Below are positions 49,731 through 59,504 of a DNA stretch of 64,000 bases, in pieces (the stretch's first letter is position 1; each line of letters opens with the position of its first letter). Below the pieces are notes generated by a model. The model saw only the letters and a program-made list of their open reading frames with translations, did not search any database and was not told where the DNA came from. A program made the position numbers and the translations under genes. Location: NCBI RefSeq assembly GCF_041537905.1, contig NZ_JBGRUO010000006.1:168415-232414 (forward strand). Direction: 5' to 3'. The DNA is from Ruegeria_C sp041537905. Lineage in GTDB: Bacteria; Pseudomonadota; Alphaproteobacteria; Rhodobacterales; Rhodobacteraceae.

Positions 49731-50880
49731 GATATTCCAATGCAGCCTGAGTACCGCCTTTATTGTGCGGCACGCCGCTTTTGGCGAGTCCCATTTCTAC
49801 GCCTGAGAGTGTGCCCATCAACATCAGGTCGTTGAAATCCCCCAAGTGACCTATTCGAAAAACCTTGTCGGCCACTTTCGACAGGCCATTTCCAAGTGAG
49901 ATGTCATAGTGCTCCAGCGCTGTCGCGCGGAAGGCGTCCGCAGAGTGCCCTTCAGGGACTTTGACAGCGGTCAGGACGCCCGATTCCTGACCTTGGCGAG
50001 CACACAGTACCTCGAGACCCCATGCTTGCACGGCAGCTCGAGTCGCGGCTCCGTGGCGGGCATGCCGGGCGAATACGTTGTCCAGTCCTTCTTCATGCAG
50101 CATATCGATGGCCTCAATTAATCCGTAAAGAAGATTGGTGCCGGGGGTATAAGGGAAAAACCCTTTCTGGTTTGGCCCGACCATATCCTGCCAATCCCAA
50201 TAGCTGCGTGGCGTGGTCACGGATTTCGAATGTTCCAACGCCCGATTACTTACAGCATTGAAGCTCAGACCAGGCGGTAGCATCAGTCCCTTTTGCGAAC
50301 CTGAGACGCAGACATCTACGCCCCAGTCATCGAACCTGAAATCGATCGATGCAAGGCCGGAGATTGAGTCCACCATAAGGAGGGCAGGGTGTTGTGCAGC
50401 GTCCATAGCCCTGCGCACGTCCTCAATAGGCGAGACAGACCCTGTAGAAGTTTCATTGTGGACGACGCATACCGCCTTGATCTCGCGCCGACTGTCCGCG
50501 CGTAAGCGGTCTTCGATCTGATTGGGGTCCGCACCGCCACGCCAATCCCCTTCAATCAACTCTGGCTGCAACCCAATTTTTCCAGCCAAGTTACACCACA
50601 TGAACGCGAAATGTCCTGTTTCGTACATGAGAACCTTTTCGCCGGAAGACACTGTGTTCACAAGCGCAGCTTCCCACGCGCCTGTACCGGATGAAGGGTA
50701 GATAAAGACGTTCTGTTCGGTCTTGAAAATCGTTTTTATCCCAGCGAGGGCCTTGTTCCCGACTTCTGCGAAATCGGGTCCTCGGTGGTCGATGGTCTGC
50801 ATGCTTATGGTCTTCAGAATGCGTTCCGGAACAGCACTCGGCCCTGGGATTTGCAAAAAATGTCTGCCCGCCTTGCGCAT
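49717..50880 (-). CDS. Class V aminotransferase, serine-glyoxylate / alanine-glyoxylate type
   Basis: The 387-residue PLP enzyme is started at ATG 50880 (AGGA nine bases upstream). Family sites: 'HFLQIPGPSAVPERIL', 'YPSSGTGAWEAALVNTVSSGEKVLM', 'VHNETSTGSVSPIEDVRRAM', 'DSISGLASIDFRFDDWGVDV' and the PLP Lys in 'SGSQKGLMLPPGL'. It transfers an amino group from serine or alanine to glyoxylate. It is divergent from a 2-hydroxy-acid dehydrogenase, consistent with glycolate/glyoxylate metabolism. Confidence 0.9.
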   Translation of the reverse strand: MRKAGRHFLQIPGPSAVPERILKTISMQTIDHRGPDFAEVGNKALAGIKTIFKTEQNVFIYPSSGTGAWEAALVNTVSSGEKVLMYETGHFAFMWCNLAGKIGLQPELIEGDWRGGADPNQIEDRLRADSRREIKAVCVVHNETSTGSVSPIEDVRRAMDAAQHPALLMVDSISGLASIDFRFDDWGVDVCVSGSQKGLMLPPGLSFNAVSNRALEHSKSVTTPRSYWDWQDMVGPNQKGFFPYTPGTNLLYGLIEAIDMLHEEGLDNVFARHARHGAATRAAVQAWGLEVLCARQGQESGVLTAVKVPEGHSADAFRATALEHYDISLGNGLSKVADKVFRIGHLGDFNDLMLMGTLSGVEMGLAKSGVPHNKGGTQAALEYLKAA

Positions 50881-50943
50881 CTGAACTGATCCTTCCGCTG
50901 GCGCCGAATAGCTGGCGCGATTACCTATTGGCAAAAGTTAGTT

Positions 50944-50953
50944 ATGAATTCAT
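50944..50953. promoter_or_regulatory. Palindrome ATGAATTCAT in a divergent gap
   Basis: This perfect 10-base palindrome, in an AT-rich patch of the gap 50881-51014, lies between the aminotransferase (minus) and dehydrogenase (plus) genes. The GntR encoded at 53901 could bind here. No second copy was seen, so this is a weak candidate. Confidence 0.35.
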
Positions 50954-51014
50954 TATTCAGTCAACGGTGAAGTGGAGCCTTTAATTGGCTGGTTGGGAAG
51001 GGAAGGCGAACCCG

Positions 51015-53891
51015 ATGCTTGAACATGGATCGTTGCACCGCCGACTGTTGTCTGACGTCCAAGGCGAGGTGATGGCTGACCCTGCATCTCGCGCACGGTA
51101 TGCGACTGACGCATCGATTTATCAGATGATACCGGACGCCGTCGTCGCCCCCCGATCCACAGAAGATATCCAAGCAGTGATGTCTGTTGCGCGCGACGAA
51201 GGATGTTCGGTTCTTCCGCGCGGTGGTGGCACGTCGCAATGCGGGCAAACGGTCAATCAAAGCGTTATTCTAGACAACACCAAGCACTTGAATCGAATTC
51301 TGGACGTGGACGTTGAGAGCCGTGTCGCGCGTGTTCAGGCCGGTGTTGTTCTGGATCAATTGAACCAGTCACTTAAACAATATGGTCTATGGTTTCCCGT
51401 CGACCCCTCGACCGCGTCGCGCTGCACGCTTGGAGGAATGGCAGCCAACAACTCTTCAGGCGGAAAATCCCTGCGCTATGGGATCATGCGCGACAATGTC
51501 CGTGCAATAAGTGCAATCCTCAGAGACGGCATGGAAGCACGGTTCAGCGCCGATACGGCGGCACCCGGCGACTATGCCGATCTTGTTGGAGACATGCGTG
51601 CTCTGGGGCGTCGCGAGGCTTCGGAAATTGACGCCCAGTTTCCCAAAGTTCAGCGTCGTGTCGGCGGATACAATATCGATGCGCTCGTAGGTAACGATGT
51701 CAACATGTCCCATTTGCTAGTGGGGTCAGAAGGGACACTTGCCTATTTCACTGAATTGGAACTGAACCTCGCTCACTTACCGGGCGAGAAAGTTGTCGGC
51801 GTGTGTCATTTCCCTACGTTTCGCTCTGCGATGGAGGCTACGCAGCACCTCGTGACGCTCAAACCGCAAGCGGTAGAGTTGATCGACGACACAATGATTG
51901 AATTGGGGCGTGAAATCCCGCTGTTCCGCAGTACGATTGAGGCGTTTGTCAAAGGCGACCCCGAAGCCCTGCTGCTGGTAGAATTCGCTGAGGGTAGCGC
52001 TGAGGCCAATGCCGCAAAACTGGTCGAGCTTTCCCAACTGATGGGAGATCTCGGGTTTGCTTTCAGCGGAACTGAAACCCGTTGGGGCGGGGTTGTTTCA
52101 GTTACAGATACCAAATTGCAAAACTCGATCGCGGAATACAGAAAATCTGGGTTGAACGTCATGATGTCGATGAAAGAGGCGGGTAAACCGATCTCGTTCG
52201 TTGAAGACTGCGCCGTCCCGTTGCCTGATCTCGCCGATTACACCGCTGGCCTGACCGAAATTTTTGCTCGGTACGGCACAAAGGGGACATGGTACGCGCA
52301 TGCTTCCGTCGGGTGTTTACATGTTCGCCCTGTCCTGAACATGCGGCAGGATAAGGACGTCCGGACTATGAAAGCGATTGCCGAAGAAACCTTTGATCTG
52401 GTCAAGAGGTACAAGGGGTCTCATTCAGGCGAACACGGTGATGGGATCGTGCGATCAGAGTTTCATGGCAAGATGTTTGGCCCGCGTATCGTTTCTGCGT
52501 TTGAAGAGGTTAAAGACCGGTTCGATCCCGATGGGCTAATGAACCCCGGTAAAATCGTGCACGCGCCTGCCATGGATGATCGCCGCCTATTCCGCTACGG
52601 CCCGGACTATTCAGTTCCGGAATTTGAGACGGCGTTGGATTGGTCGGCTTGGCCGGGTGCTGGAGGAGGATTCCAGGGTGCCGTCGAGATGTGTAATAAC
52701 AACGGTGCGTGTCGCAAGCTTAAGGGCGGAGTTATGTGCCCCTCCTTCCGCGCGACCCGAAACGAACGTGATGCCACACGTGGGCGGGCAAACACATTGC
52801 GTTTTGCCATCAGCGGGCAGTTGCCGGGCGGTTTAACTTCAGACGCAATGCAGGACACGATGAAGTACTGTGTGTCTTGCAAGGCTTGCGCGCGTGAATG
52901 CCCGACTGGCGTCGATATGGCCCGCATGAAGATCGAAGTGCTTTCAGCGAAGCGCAAAAAAGATGGGCTGACTTTGGCAGATAAATTAATAGCTTATCTG
53001 CCCCGATATGCACCAAAAGCAGCAAAAGTTGCGTGGCTTGTGAATGCCCGGAATAAAATTGGTCCTTTGCGCAAACTACTGGAAAAACCGACTGGAATTT
53101 CGGCGCGACGTGACCTGCCAGTGTGGTCTTCGGAACCGTTCCGTGATGCCGAGGCTCAGGACGCAGATCCGCAGGTTCTTCTGTTTGCCGATGTGTTCAA
53201 CCGGTATTTCGAGCCTGACAATCTACGCGCCGCGGTCCGGGTCCTGCGTGCGCTAGGACTGCGGGTCGCCGTAGCACGGGATGACCATACTGGAAGGCCG
53301 CTGGATTGCGGGCGCACTCTTTTGGCTGTGGGTCGCGTGGAAGAGGCGCGTCGCGAGGCACAGCGCGTGATTGGCGCGACACGAGCGGCAGTAGCACAGG
53401 GCATACCATTAGTCGGTCTCGAACCTTCCTCTATCCTCACTTTCCGGGACGAATACTTGGCTCTTTGCACGGGGCGGGATACGGAAATGGTATCCAACGC
53501 CACTCATACCTTTGAGGAATTTCTGGTCAGGCAGCCCGAAGTGCCTCTGAAACGGTTGGATCGCCCGATCTATGTGCATGGGCATTGCCACCAGAAAGCG
53601 CACGATGCCGTCACACCGATGCTTGATCTTCTGAAGCGTATCCCCGAGGCGCAGGTTCACATGATTGAAAGCAGTTGTTGTGGTATGGCCGGGGCATTTG
53701 GATACGCGCCCGAAACTATCGATGTCTCGATCAAGATGGCAAAGCTCGACCTGTTTCCAGCTTTGGAAAAGGCACCTGCGGATGCAATTATTGTGGCGGA
53801 TGGAACATCGTGCCGGCACCAAATCACTGAGGGTACCCTGCGACAGCCCATGCATGTCGCGCGCCTGCTGGAAATGGCACTTGATGAATAG
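51015..53891 (+). CDS. FAD/Fe-S D-2-hydroxy-acid dehydrogenase (fused DLD + GlpC-like)
   Basis: This 958-residue fusion is started at ATG 51015; an in-frame TTG at 50985 is an alternative. It has an FAD-binding-4 domain ('LPRGGGTSQCGQTVN', 'TLGGMAANNSSGGKSLRYG'), an FAD-oxidase C-terminal domain ('HASVGCLHVRPVLNM', 'SGEHGDGIVRSEF'), a ferredoxin segment with 'CVSCKACARECPTG', and a CCG/heterodisulfide-type end ('HGHCHQKAH', 'SSCCGMAGAFGY'). It resembles YdiJ-type enzymes that oxidise D-lactate, glycolate or D-2-hydroxyglutarate and pass electrons to the membrane. The GntR gene follows nine bases later. Confidence 0.9.
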   Translation: MLEHGSLHRRLLSDVQGEVMADPASRARYATDASIYQMIPDAVVAPRSTEDIQAVMSVARDEGCSVLPRGGGTSQCGQTVNQSVILDNTKHLNRILDVDVESRVARVQAGVVLDQLNQSLKQYGLWFPVDPSTASRCTLGGMAANNSSGGKSLRYGIMRDNVRAISAILRDGMEARFSADTAAPGDYADLVGDMRALGRREASEIDAQFPKVQRRVGGYNIDALVGNDVNMSHLLVGSEGTLAYFTELELNLAHLPGEKVVGVCHFPTFRSAMEATQHLVTLKPQAVELIDDTMIELGREIPLFRSTIEAFVKGDPEALLLVEFAEGSAEANAAKLVELSQLMGDLGFAFSGTETRWGGVVSVTDTKLQNSIAEYRKSGLNVMMSMKEAGKPISFVEDCAVPLPDLADYTAGLTEIFARYGTKGTWYAHASVGCLHVRPVLNMRQDKDVRTMKAIAEETFDLVKRYKGSHSGEHGDGIVRSEFHGKMFGPRIVSAFEEVKDRFDPDGLMNPGKIVHAPAMDDRRLFRYGPDYSVPEFETALDWSAWPGAGGGFQGAVEMCNNNGACRKLKGGVMCPSFRATRNERDATRGRANTLRFAISGQLPGGLTSDAMQDTMKYCVSCKACARECPTGVDMARMKIEVLSAKRKKDGLTLADKLIAYLPRYAPKAAKVAWLVNARNKIGPLRKLLEKPTGISARRDLPVWSSEPFRDAEAQDADPQVLLFADVFNRYFEPDNLRAAVRVLRALGLRVAVARDDHTGRPLDCGRTLLAVGRVEEARREAQRVIGATRAAVAQGIPLVGLEPSSILTFRDEYLALCTGRDTEMVSNATHTFEEFLVRQPEVPLKRLDRPIYVHGHCHQKAHDAVTPMLDLLKRIPEAQVHMIESSCCGMAGAFGYAPETIDVSIKMAKLDLFPALEKAPADAIIVADGTSCRHQITEGTLRQPMHVARLLEMALDE

Positions 53892-53900
53892 GAAGTGGCA

Positions 53901-54578
53901 ATGAATCTGACGGACAGCATCAAGCGCACGACGTTACATGAAGAGCTGGTCGAACGCTTGCGCAATCTTGTTGTAGAGGATGTGTTGAAGCCGGGTGAAA
54001 AAGTGCCCGAGAAACAGCTTTGTGACTCCTTGGGTGTTTCACGGACACCACTGAGAGAAGCCTTAAAGGTTCTTGCATCAGAAGGTTTCGTGGTGCTTCA
54101 GGCCAATCGTGGTGCTCGCGTTGCGAGTGTAACGAGAGAAGAATTGGAGAACACGTTTCCAGTACTCGCAGCGCTTGAGCAACTTGTGGGTGAACTGGCC
54201 TGTCAGCAGGTAGACGCCGCAGAATTTCAACGGATTGAAAGTAGCCACAAGGATATGCTGAGTGCGTACGAGGCGCGTGATCGGCAGGCGTATTTCAAAG
54301 CCAATCAGGAGATCCATCAGGCACTTATTCAGGGCGCGCGAAACGACATTTTGGAAAACCACCACAAGCTTTTAGCCGCGCGGGTCCGCCGTGCACGTTT
54401 TATGGCCAACTTGTCGGACGAACGCTGGGCGCAGGCAATTGATGAACATGAAGCCATGATGGAGTTGCTTAAAGCCCGCGATGCAGATGGGCTAGGAAAA
54501 ACCATGAAGCTTCACATGATGAACAAGCTTTCTGCTCTTGTGAAAGCGCTGGAGGCAGAGGACGAGACACCTCGCTAA
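53901..54578 (+). CDS. GntR-family (FCD) regulator after the hydroxy-acid dehydrogenase
   Basis: The 225-residue regulator is taken from ATG 53901, with AGGA eight bases upstream; a GTG at 53895 is possible. Winged helix: 'LCDSLGVSRTPLREALKVLASEGFV' then 'ANRGARVASV'. FCD domain: 'ANQEIHQALIQGARND', 'DEHEAMMELL'. It forms an operon with the large dehydrogenase, unlike the other GntR genes here, which are divergent from their targets. Confidence 0.9.
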   Translation: MNLTDSIKRTTLHEELVERLRNLVVEDVLKPGEKVPEKQLCDSLGVSRTPLREALKVLASEGFVVLQANRGARVASVTREELENTFPVLAALEQLVGELACQQVDAAEFQRIESSHKDMLSAYEARDRQAYFKANQEIHQALIQGARNDILENHHKLLAARVRRARFMANLSDERWAQAIDEHEAMMELLKARDADGLGKTMKLHMMNKLSALVKALEAEDETPR

Positions 54579-54620
54579 ACTCTCATCAAAAGCGCCTATC
54601 AGCTTCCCACGGATGCGCTG

Positions 54621-55697
54621 CTAGTCGGCGCTGAGACTAGGAAACAGAGGGGATAACCCACAGTCCTCGGCAAGTTTGTTTAGGTCTCGACAAAGAGCGG
54701 GGTTCAGCCTCACACCGTCTTTGCGGCGGGCCTCTGCGGCGGCCGTTTTGCCGTCTCCGGGCAGGCGCACCGGGTCATGACCGGGCAGGGGGACGGATGC
54801 GCGCATTTCGGAGAAGACGCGGGCTGCGTTAGAAGCAAAGTCATTGCCCATCCCAAAGGCTGCCGGATTGAGCGCCATAACGAACTGGCCGGTGTTTGTG
54901 GATGAAGTTGTGTCCGAGGTGAAATTGACCACGTCAGAGCCGAATGCCGCACCATTCAGCACCCCGGCCATCAACCCGATAGCCACGGAAAGGCCGAAAC
55001 CCTTCGGACCTCCGATCGGCAAAAGAAACCCTTCTGATTTGCGGGCAGGGTCCGTTAACGGATTGCCATCACGCCCAACCATCCAACCTTCGGGCATAGG
55101 TTCGCCTTGCTGCAAAAGGGTTTTGATCTTACCCATCGCGGCAACAGTCGTCGCCATATCGAACACAAACGGGTCCTGGCCATCGGCAGGGGCAGAGAAT
55201 GCGATGGGATTGGTGCCAAGAAGCAAGTCGCTTCCGCCATAGGGTGGAACGTGGTTCGCACTGCCCACTGCCGCGGCCATGCCAAGCAACCCAGCCTCGG
55301 CTTGCGGGCGTACATAAAGTGCCAGTGGTCCTGAATGATTGCCGCGCCGAACACCAACCCATCCGATGCCGGCCTCTTTTGCCTTTTCTATGGCAAGATC
55401 ACGTGCCGCGGCCATAGCCAGGTGACCAAGGCCGTCATCGCCGTCAATCAACGCGGTTGCGACGGTTTCATGTTCTATGGTGACGTTTGGTGTGGCGTTG
55501 CACCCGCCCCCTGCCAACCTGGCAAGGTACTGGCGCAGGCGAAAAACCCCGTGAGTGCCATAGCCGAATATGTCGGCCTCAACCATCAGCGAGGCCACCC
55601 TGTCCGCATCGGCTTCTGGCACACCTCGTGTTTCGAGCGCGCTCGCCACAAATTCACGCAAGGTCTGGCAATTTATCTCCACAGGCTCAGAAGTCAT
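54621..55697 (-). CDS. Ldh2-family (malate/L-lactate/ureidoglycolate type) NAD(P) dehydrogenase
   Basis: The 358-residue enzyme is started at ATG 55697; the frame continues to 55775 inside the permease gene, but family length supports the inner start. Markers: 'DIFGYGTHGVFRLRQYLARL', catalytic His in 'GVRRGNHSGPLALYV', 'PYGGSDLLLGTNPIAFSAPA', 'FDMATTVAAMGKI' and 'GPKGFGLSVAIGLMAGVLNG'. Relatives oxidise L-malate, sulfolactate or ureidoglycolate. Last gene of an operon behind an SsuABC-type importer, overlapping the permease gene by 11 bases. Confidence 0.88.
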   Translation of the reverse strand: MTSEPVEINCQTLREFVASALETRGVPEADADRVASLMVEADIFGYGTHGVFRLRQYLARLAGGGCNATPNVTIEHETVATALIDGDDGLGHLAMAAARDLAIEKAKEAGIGWVGVRRGNHSGPLALYVRPQAEAGLLGMAAAVGSANHVPPYGGSDLLLGTNPIAFSAPADGQDPFVFDMATTVAAMGKIKTLLQQGEPMPEGWMVGRDGNPLTDPARKSEGFLLPIGGPKGFGLSVAIGLMAGVLNGAAFGSDVVNFTSDTTSSTNTGQFVMALNPAAFGMGNDFASNAARVFSEMRASVPLPGHDPVRLPGDGKTAAAEARRKDGVRLNPALCRDLNKLAEDCGLSPLFPSLSAD

Positions 55698-56559
55698 CTC
55701 TGCCAACCTGCTCTTTGTGCCAGAACACCAGCTTACGCTGTGTCCAAACCACTGACGCAAATACAGCGAGACCAACGAGGCTTAGATACAGGATCAAGGA
55801 GAACACGCGCGGAGTGTTGAGCTGCGAGGCTGCAACACGGATGAGTTCACCAAATCCCTTTCCACCGCCCAGGAATTCCCCTGTTATCGCACCTGCCATA
55901 ACGCCGACTGCTCCGATCTTGAGGCCAGTGAATATCTGCGGCAATCCGGTCGGCAGCTTCATTTTGATCAATGTCTGCATCCGGCTCGCACCCATTGTCT
56001 TGAACAACATGCGCGCATTTTCGTCCGCGGCGTGTAGCCCAGCCGCAGTACCAACCACGATTGGAAATGTTGCGATAAAGGCGGCAAGTGCCACCTTGGA
56101 TTCAATGCCGAACCCCAGCCACGCCACAAACAGCGGGGCGAACGCGACTTTTGGCATGGTGTCGATGGCCACGAGGTAAGGCATCACCGCCTTTTCGCCA
56201 AATGCGGTTTCCCCGACCAGCACGCCAAGCGAAAAACCGATCGCGATTGCCAAGGCAAAGCCATAGATGACCTCTTTGAAAGTGATCCAAAGCGCACCCA
56301 GCATGTAACCTCCGGTCAAAAGGTTTTGTCCGACGAATATCATGTCCCTAAGGGTCTCCATCGGGGTAGGCAGGATGATCGGCGATACAAGCCCCAGGCT
56401 CGTCACAATCTGCCAGGTGCCTACGAAAACGACGAAAACAAACGTCATCGCAATCCAACGGGGAACCGAGTCGATAAAGTGAACTTTCTGCTCCCAAACA
56501 GTGTCTTCTGCGGTGCCAGCGTCCTTTGCGGAAGGCGAGTAATCCTGAACTTGGCTCAC
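55687..56559 (-). CDS. ABC transporter permease (SsuC/TauC-like)
   Basis: The 290-residue protein of about six helices has the SsuC/TauC pattern 'PTPMETLRDMIFVGQNLL', 'GFALAIAIGFSLGVLVG', 'LGFGIESKVALAAFIATFPI' and the ATPase-coupling loop 'LFKTMGASRMQTLIKMKLPTGLPQI'. It pairs with the ATPase gene upstream, overlapping it by four bases. Cargo of this class includes sulfonates, taurine, nitrate, thiamine precursors and aromatics. Confidence 0.9.
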   Translation of the reverse strand: MSQVQDYSPSAKDAGTAEDTVWEQKVHFIDSVPRWIAMTFVFVVFVGTWQIVTSLGLVSPIILPTPMETLRDMIFVGQNLLTGGYMLGALWITFKEVIYGFALAIAIGFSLGVLVGETAFGEKAVMPYLVAIDTMPKVAFAPLFVAWLGFGIESKVALAAFIATFPIVVGTAAGLHAADENARMLFKTMGASRMQTLIKMKLPTGLPQIFTGLKIGAVGVMAGAITGEFLGGGKGFGELIRVAASQLNTPRVFSLILYLSLVGLAVFASVVWTQRKLVFWHKEQVGRDDF

Positions 56560-57365
56560 ATTTCTTCTCCCTTATCGAGGAGGCTGCGAATGTAGTCTAC
56601 AATAGCGCCGAACTTAGGAGTCGTCATCATATCGAGCGTGCGCGGGCGAGGCAGGTCGACTTCAACAATTTCAGCAATCCTGCCTGGACGTGGCTTCAAC
56701 ACGACGATTTCATCGGACAAAATCACCGCCTCTTGAATGGAGTGTGTCACAAGAAACGCGGTCGCTTCCTGTTCCCGGCAAATCCGCTGCAACTCCATAT
56801 TCATCATGTCGCGCGACAACTCGTCGAGAGCGCTGAACGGTTCGTCCAACAAAAGCACGGCTGGTTCGGTTATCAGCATTCGACAGATCGATGCGCGTTG
56901 CGCCATCCCGCCCGACAATTCGTTCGGATATACGTTTTCAAACCCATTCAAGCCTACGACGTCCAAAAGTTCGTGCGCCTTTGCCATGGCTTGCTTGGCT
57001 GCTGCCTTTCCATCGCGTATCTCAATCGGCAAGACGATGTTTTCTACGGCCGTTTTCCAGGGAAAAAGCGTCGCTTGCTGAAACATCATACCGATGTCCC
57101 GGCGGGTCCCAGTGACTGGTTTGCCCTGAAGGATCACTCGCCCCTTTGTGGGCGGGATTAGACCCGCCATGATCTTGAGCAGAGTTGATTTGCCGCACCC
57201 GCTGGACCCGATGACAGATGTGAAGCTTCCTTTCCGAAGCGTCAGGTTAATGTCCTCAAGAGCGACAACCAGATTGCGTGCGTAGGTCTTGCTTACATGT
57301 GTCAACTCGTAGACCGGCGTGCCCAAGGGCGCGCCGGAAAACTCATGGGTGACTACAGCGTTCAT
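56556..57365 (-). CDS. ABC transporter ATPase (SsuB/TauB-like)
   Basis: This 269-residue ATPase has Walker A 'GSSGCGKSTLLKI', Q-loop 'MMFQQATLFPWKT', signature 'ELSGGMAQRASICRM', Walker B 'VLLLDEPFSALDEL' and switch His in 'FLVTHSIQEAVIL'. It overlaps both neighbouring transporter genes by four bases, so the importer is one coupled unit. Confidence 0.92.
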   Translation of the reverse strand: MNAVVTHEFSGAPLGTPVYELTHVSKTYARNLVVALEDINLTLRKGSFTSVIGSSGCGKSTLLKIMAGLIPPTKGRVILQGKPVTGTRRDIGMMFQQATLFPWKTAVENIVLPIEIRDGKAAAKQAMAKAHELLDVVGLNGFENVYPNELSGGMAQRASICRMLITEPAVLLLDEPFSALDELSRDMMNMELQRICREQEATAFLVTHSIQEAVILSDEIVVLKPRPGRIAEIVEVDLPRPRTLDMMTTPKFGAIVDYIRSLLDKGEEM

Positions 57366-58390
57366 TTGCTGGCGGCCTCGTTGCCAATGGCAGCAAACTC
57401 ATTGGTCCAAGCAGCGCTCAGGTCGTCAAGTGGCCCCGGAATCTCACCCCCCGCGACCAGCGCGTCTTGCCATTCTTGCCAGACTTCGGCGGGATACCAT
57501 CCCAGACCATTGCTTGGATCCGCTGCTATGGTTTTCGAGCGTACCGCATCGAACAGCGCTGACTGGAACTCCTTGTCCTCGCCTTCCTGTGGATTGCCGT
57601 CGGCCAGATGCTTCAACACGGCTTCGCGGTTGGCATCATCGAGCGCAAAGGCATGCCCACGTGCGAAGGCGCGACTCCAGGCTTCGACCAATTCGCGGTC
57701 GTTGGCGATTGTATCGGCCATAGTTGCGATACCGTTTCCGAAAAAACGCCCGAATTCCGCAGGCGTTATGTCACGCACCTTCATTCCGCGTTGGTTCAGG
57801 ATTGCTGTATCTGCTGTCGAGGCAGAGTAGGCGTCGATTTCACCGTTCAGGAATGCTGCAGTTGCTGGGCCACCGTCGCCGACTGTAAGGAATGTGAAGT
57901 CCTCGCCTTCTTTCATACCGGCACCTGTCAAGACGTTGCGTGCAAAACCCACTTCGGCACCGTCGGCGGTGCCGGTTCCGATCACCTTTCCGCGCAATTC
58001 TTCAACGCTTTGGACTTCAGAATCTTCCGGCACCGCGATGCCGAAGTTGCTGCGCGCCGCAACGTTGTAGATGTGAACGGCATCCACATCGCGCGACCGT
58101 GCTGCAATCAGTGGGCCAGGTCCTGGGCGACCAAAGTGCGCCTGTCCGGCGGATAATGCCTGAAGCACGGCTCCCGAGCCGTTGATCGCCTCGACGGTCA
58201 CATCCAAACCTTCATCTGCGAAATACCCTTCGCCAATGGCGACAAAAACCGGAAATGAATTGATTGCCGAGGGGCTTGGCTGCACGAAGGTGATTTCTCG
58301 CAAGTCTTGTGCAAAAGCCTTTGTTCCTAGTGCTCCTGCTACCGGGATCGCAGAAAGCAAGGACGCTGTGAATGTCCTTCTGTTCATCAT
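57362..58390 (-). CDS. NMT1/SsuA-like periplasmic binding protein
   Basis: The 342-residue protein is started at ATG 58390 (GGAGG nine bases upstream) with a Tat-like leader 'NRRTFTASLLSAIPVAGAL' cut near AFA-QD. 'VQPSPSAINSFPVFVAIGEGYFADEGLDVTVEAINGSG' and 'GQAHFGRPGPGPLIAARSRDVD' are the NMT1/THI5-like family pattern. The ligand cannot be told: aromatic, sulfonate or pyrimidine-like molecules are all used by relatives. Confidence 0.87.
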   Translation of the reverse strand: MMNRRTFTASLLSAIPVAGALGTKAFAQDLREITFVQPSPSAINSFPVFVAIGEGYFADEGLDVTVEAINGSGAVLQALSAGQAHFGRPGPGPLIAARSRDVDAVHIYNVAARSNFGIAVPEDSEVQSVEELRGKVIGTGTADGAEVGFARNVLTGAGMKEGEDFTFLTVGDGGPATAAFLNGEIDAYSASTADTAILNQRGMKVRDITPAEFGRFFGNGIATMADTIANDRELVEAWSRAFARGHAFALDDANREAVLKHLADGNPQEGEDKEFQSALFDAVRSKTIAADPSNGLGWYPAEVWQEWQDALVAGGEIPGPLDDLSAAWTNEFAAIGNEAASK

Positions 58391-58448
58391 TGTAGTCTTC
58401 CTCCCTTTCATGGTTGGCAACCCGCAGATTCAGCTATGCAGGAGCCAC

Positions 58449-59363
58449 TTAAACGGCGCGCACGGTATTCCTGAGCGTGCCGATTTCTGAAATTGCACAA
58501 ACCACGACATCCCCGTCTTTCAGGAACTGTGGAGGGTCCATCGCATACCCGACGCCAGACGGCGTACCGGTCGCGATAACGTCGCCAGGTTCCAGGGTCA
58601 TGCCCTCCGACAGGGATGCGATCAGCGTTGGAATGTCGAAAATCATGTCCGACGTGCTTCCGTTTTGGCGCTGTTCACCGTTGATCGTTAGTCCAATTGA
58701 TAAAGCGTGCGGATCGCTGATTGTATCAGCGGTCACTATGAAGGGACCCAGTGGGCAAGACCCATCTAAACCCTTGCCTTTGAAGTACTGACCACCGTGC
58801 CGGCGTTGGATGTCACGGGCGGTGATGTCGTTGAGGATCGTGTAGCCGAATACATGGTCGTACGCGTCAGCCTTAGCTATGTTACGCCCTGACTTTCCGA
58901 TCACAATTGCCAGTTCAACTTCATAGTCGATGGCTTGCGAAACGTTCGGAAAAATCAAAATGTCTGCGTCAGGTGCCACGATAGAGGTCGGTGGCTTTGT
59001 GAAGAAAACCGGATGCTCCGTCACACCAACTTTTTGGTTTTGTGCCCGATCACCCTCGGCAATGTGTTCAGCGTAGTTGCGCCCGACACAGAACACGTTT
59101 TTGCGTGGATCAGGAATGGGAGCCAACAACGGCGCATCAGCGGGAGCCAACACGCCCTTGAGTTCGCCTTCTTCGGACGACGAAACGAGGGTTTTCAACG
59201 TTCCAAGCGTAGCCTCGCCGCCCGCGATCAACTGCTGCATTGAACTGGCGTCCAACGCCTTGTCATGCATTTGTGCTGCGCGCAGAACATCCAATCTACT
59301 GCCATCGGCAAGTATTGCCACGCAAACGGCACGGCCCTCTACGGAAACAGTTGCTAACCGCAC
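58449..59363 (-). CDS. Fumarylacetoacetate-hydrolase-family protein, second copy
   Basis: The 304-residue protein has an N-terminal domain of about 75 residues and then the FAH core: 'FCVGRNYAEHIAEGDR', 'PVFFTKPPTSIVAPDADI', metal acids in 'IDYEVELAIVIGKSG' and 'TILNDITARDIQRRH', and 'LEPGDVIATGTPSGVGY'. It is the first gene of the minus operon with the SsuABC-type importer and Ldh2 enzyme. Likely an acylpyruvase or oxaloacetate-type decarboxylase. Confidence 0.87.
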   Translation of the reverse strand: MRLATVSVEGRAVCVAILADGSRLDVLRAAQMHDKALDASSMQQLIAGGEATLGTLKTLVSSSEEGELKGVLAPADAPLLAPIPDPRKNVFCVGRNYAEHIAEGDRAQNQKVGVTEHPVFFTKPPTSIVAPDADILIFPNVSQAIDYEVELAIVIGKSGRNIAKADAYDHVFGYTILNDITARDIQRRHGGQYFKGKGLDGSCPLGPFIVTADTISDPHALSIGLTINGEQRQNGSTSDMIFDIPTLIASLSEGMTLEPGDVIATGTPSGVGYAMDPPQFLKDGDVVVCAISEIGTLRNTVRAV

Positions 59364-59486
59364 TCGGCACTCCTCCCTCGTCCTGATGTCAAGCTCTGGT
59401 CGCGGATTCCGTCCGGCGACTCGTTATTGGCTTTCCTCTTACCCTTGAGTTTTTTCCGACTTGGCGTTTCAATCAATCAACCAATC

Positions 59487-59497
59487 ACCAAATTGGG
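59487..59497. promoter_or_regulatory. ACCAAATTGGG motif before the GntR start
   Basis: This near-palindromic 11-base motif ends seven bases before the GntR start codon, overlapping the ribosome site. ACCAATTTGGG, which differs at one central base, occurs just after the gene at 60203-60213. Autoregulation is inferred. Confidence 0.4.
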
Positions 59498-59504
59498 CGG
59501 GGAT

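Noticed and set aside
52820..52840. A further copy of the mini-palindrome end (a TTGCCGGGCGG stretch)
   Set aside because: It lies in the conserved dehydrogenase coding sequence without the left end or hairpin core.
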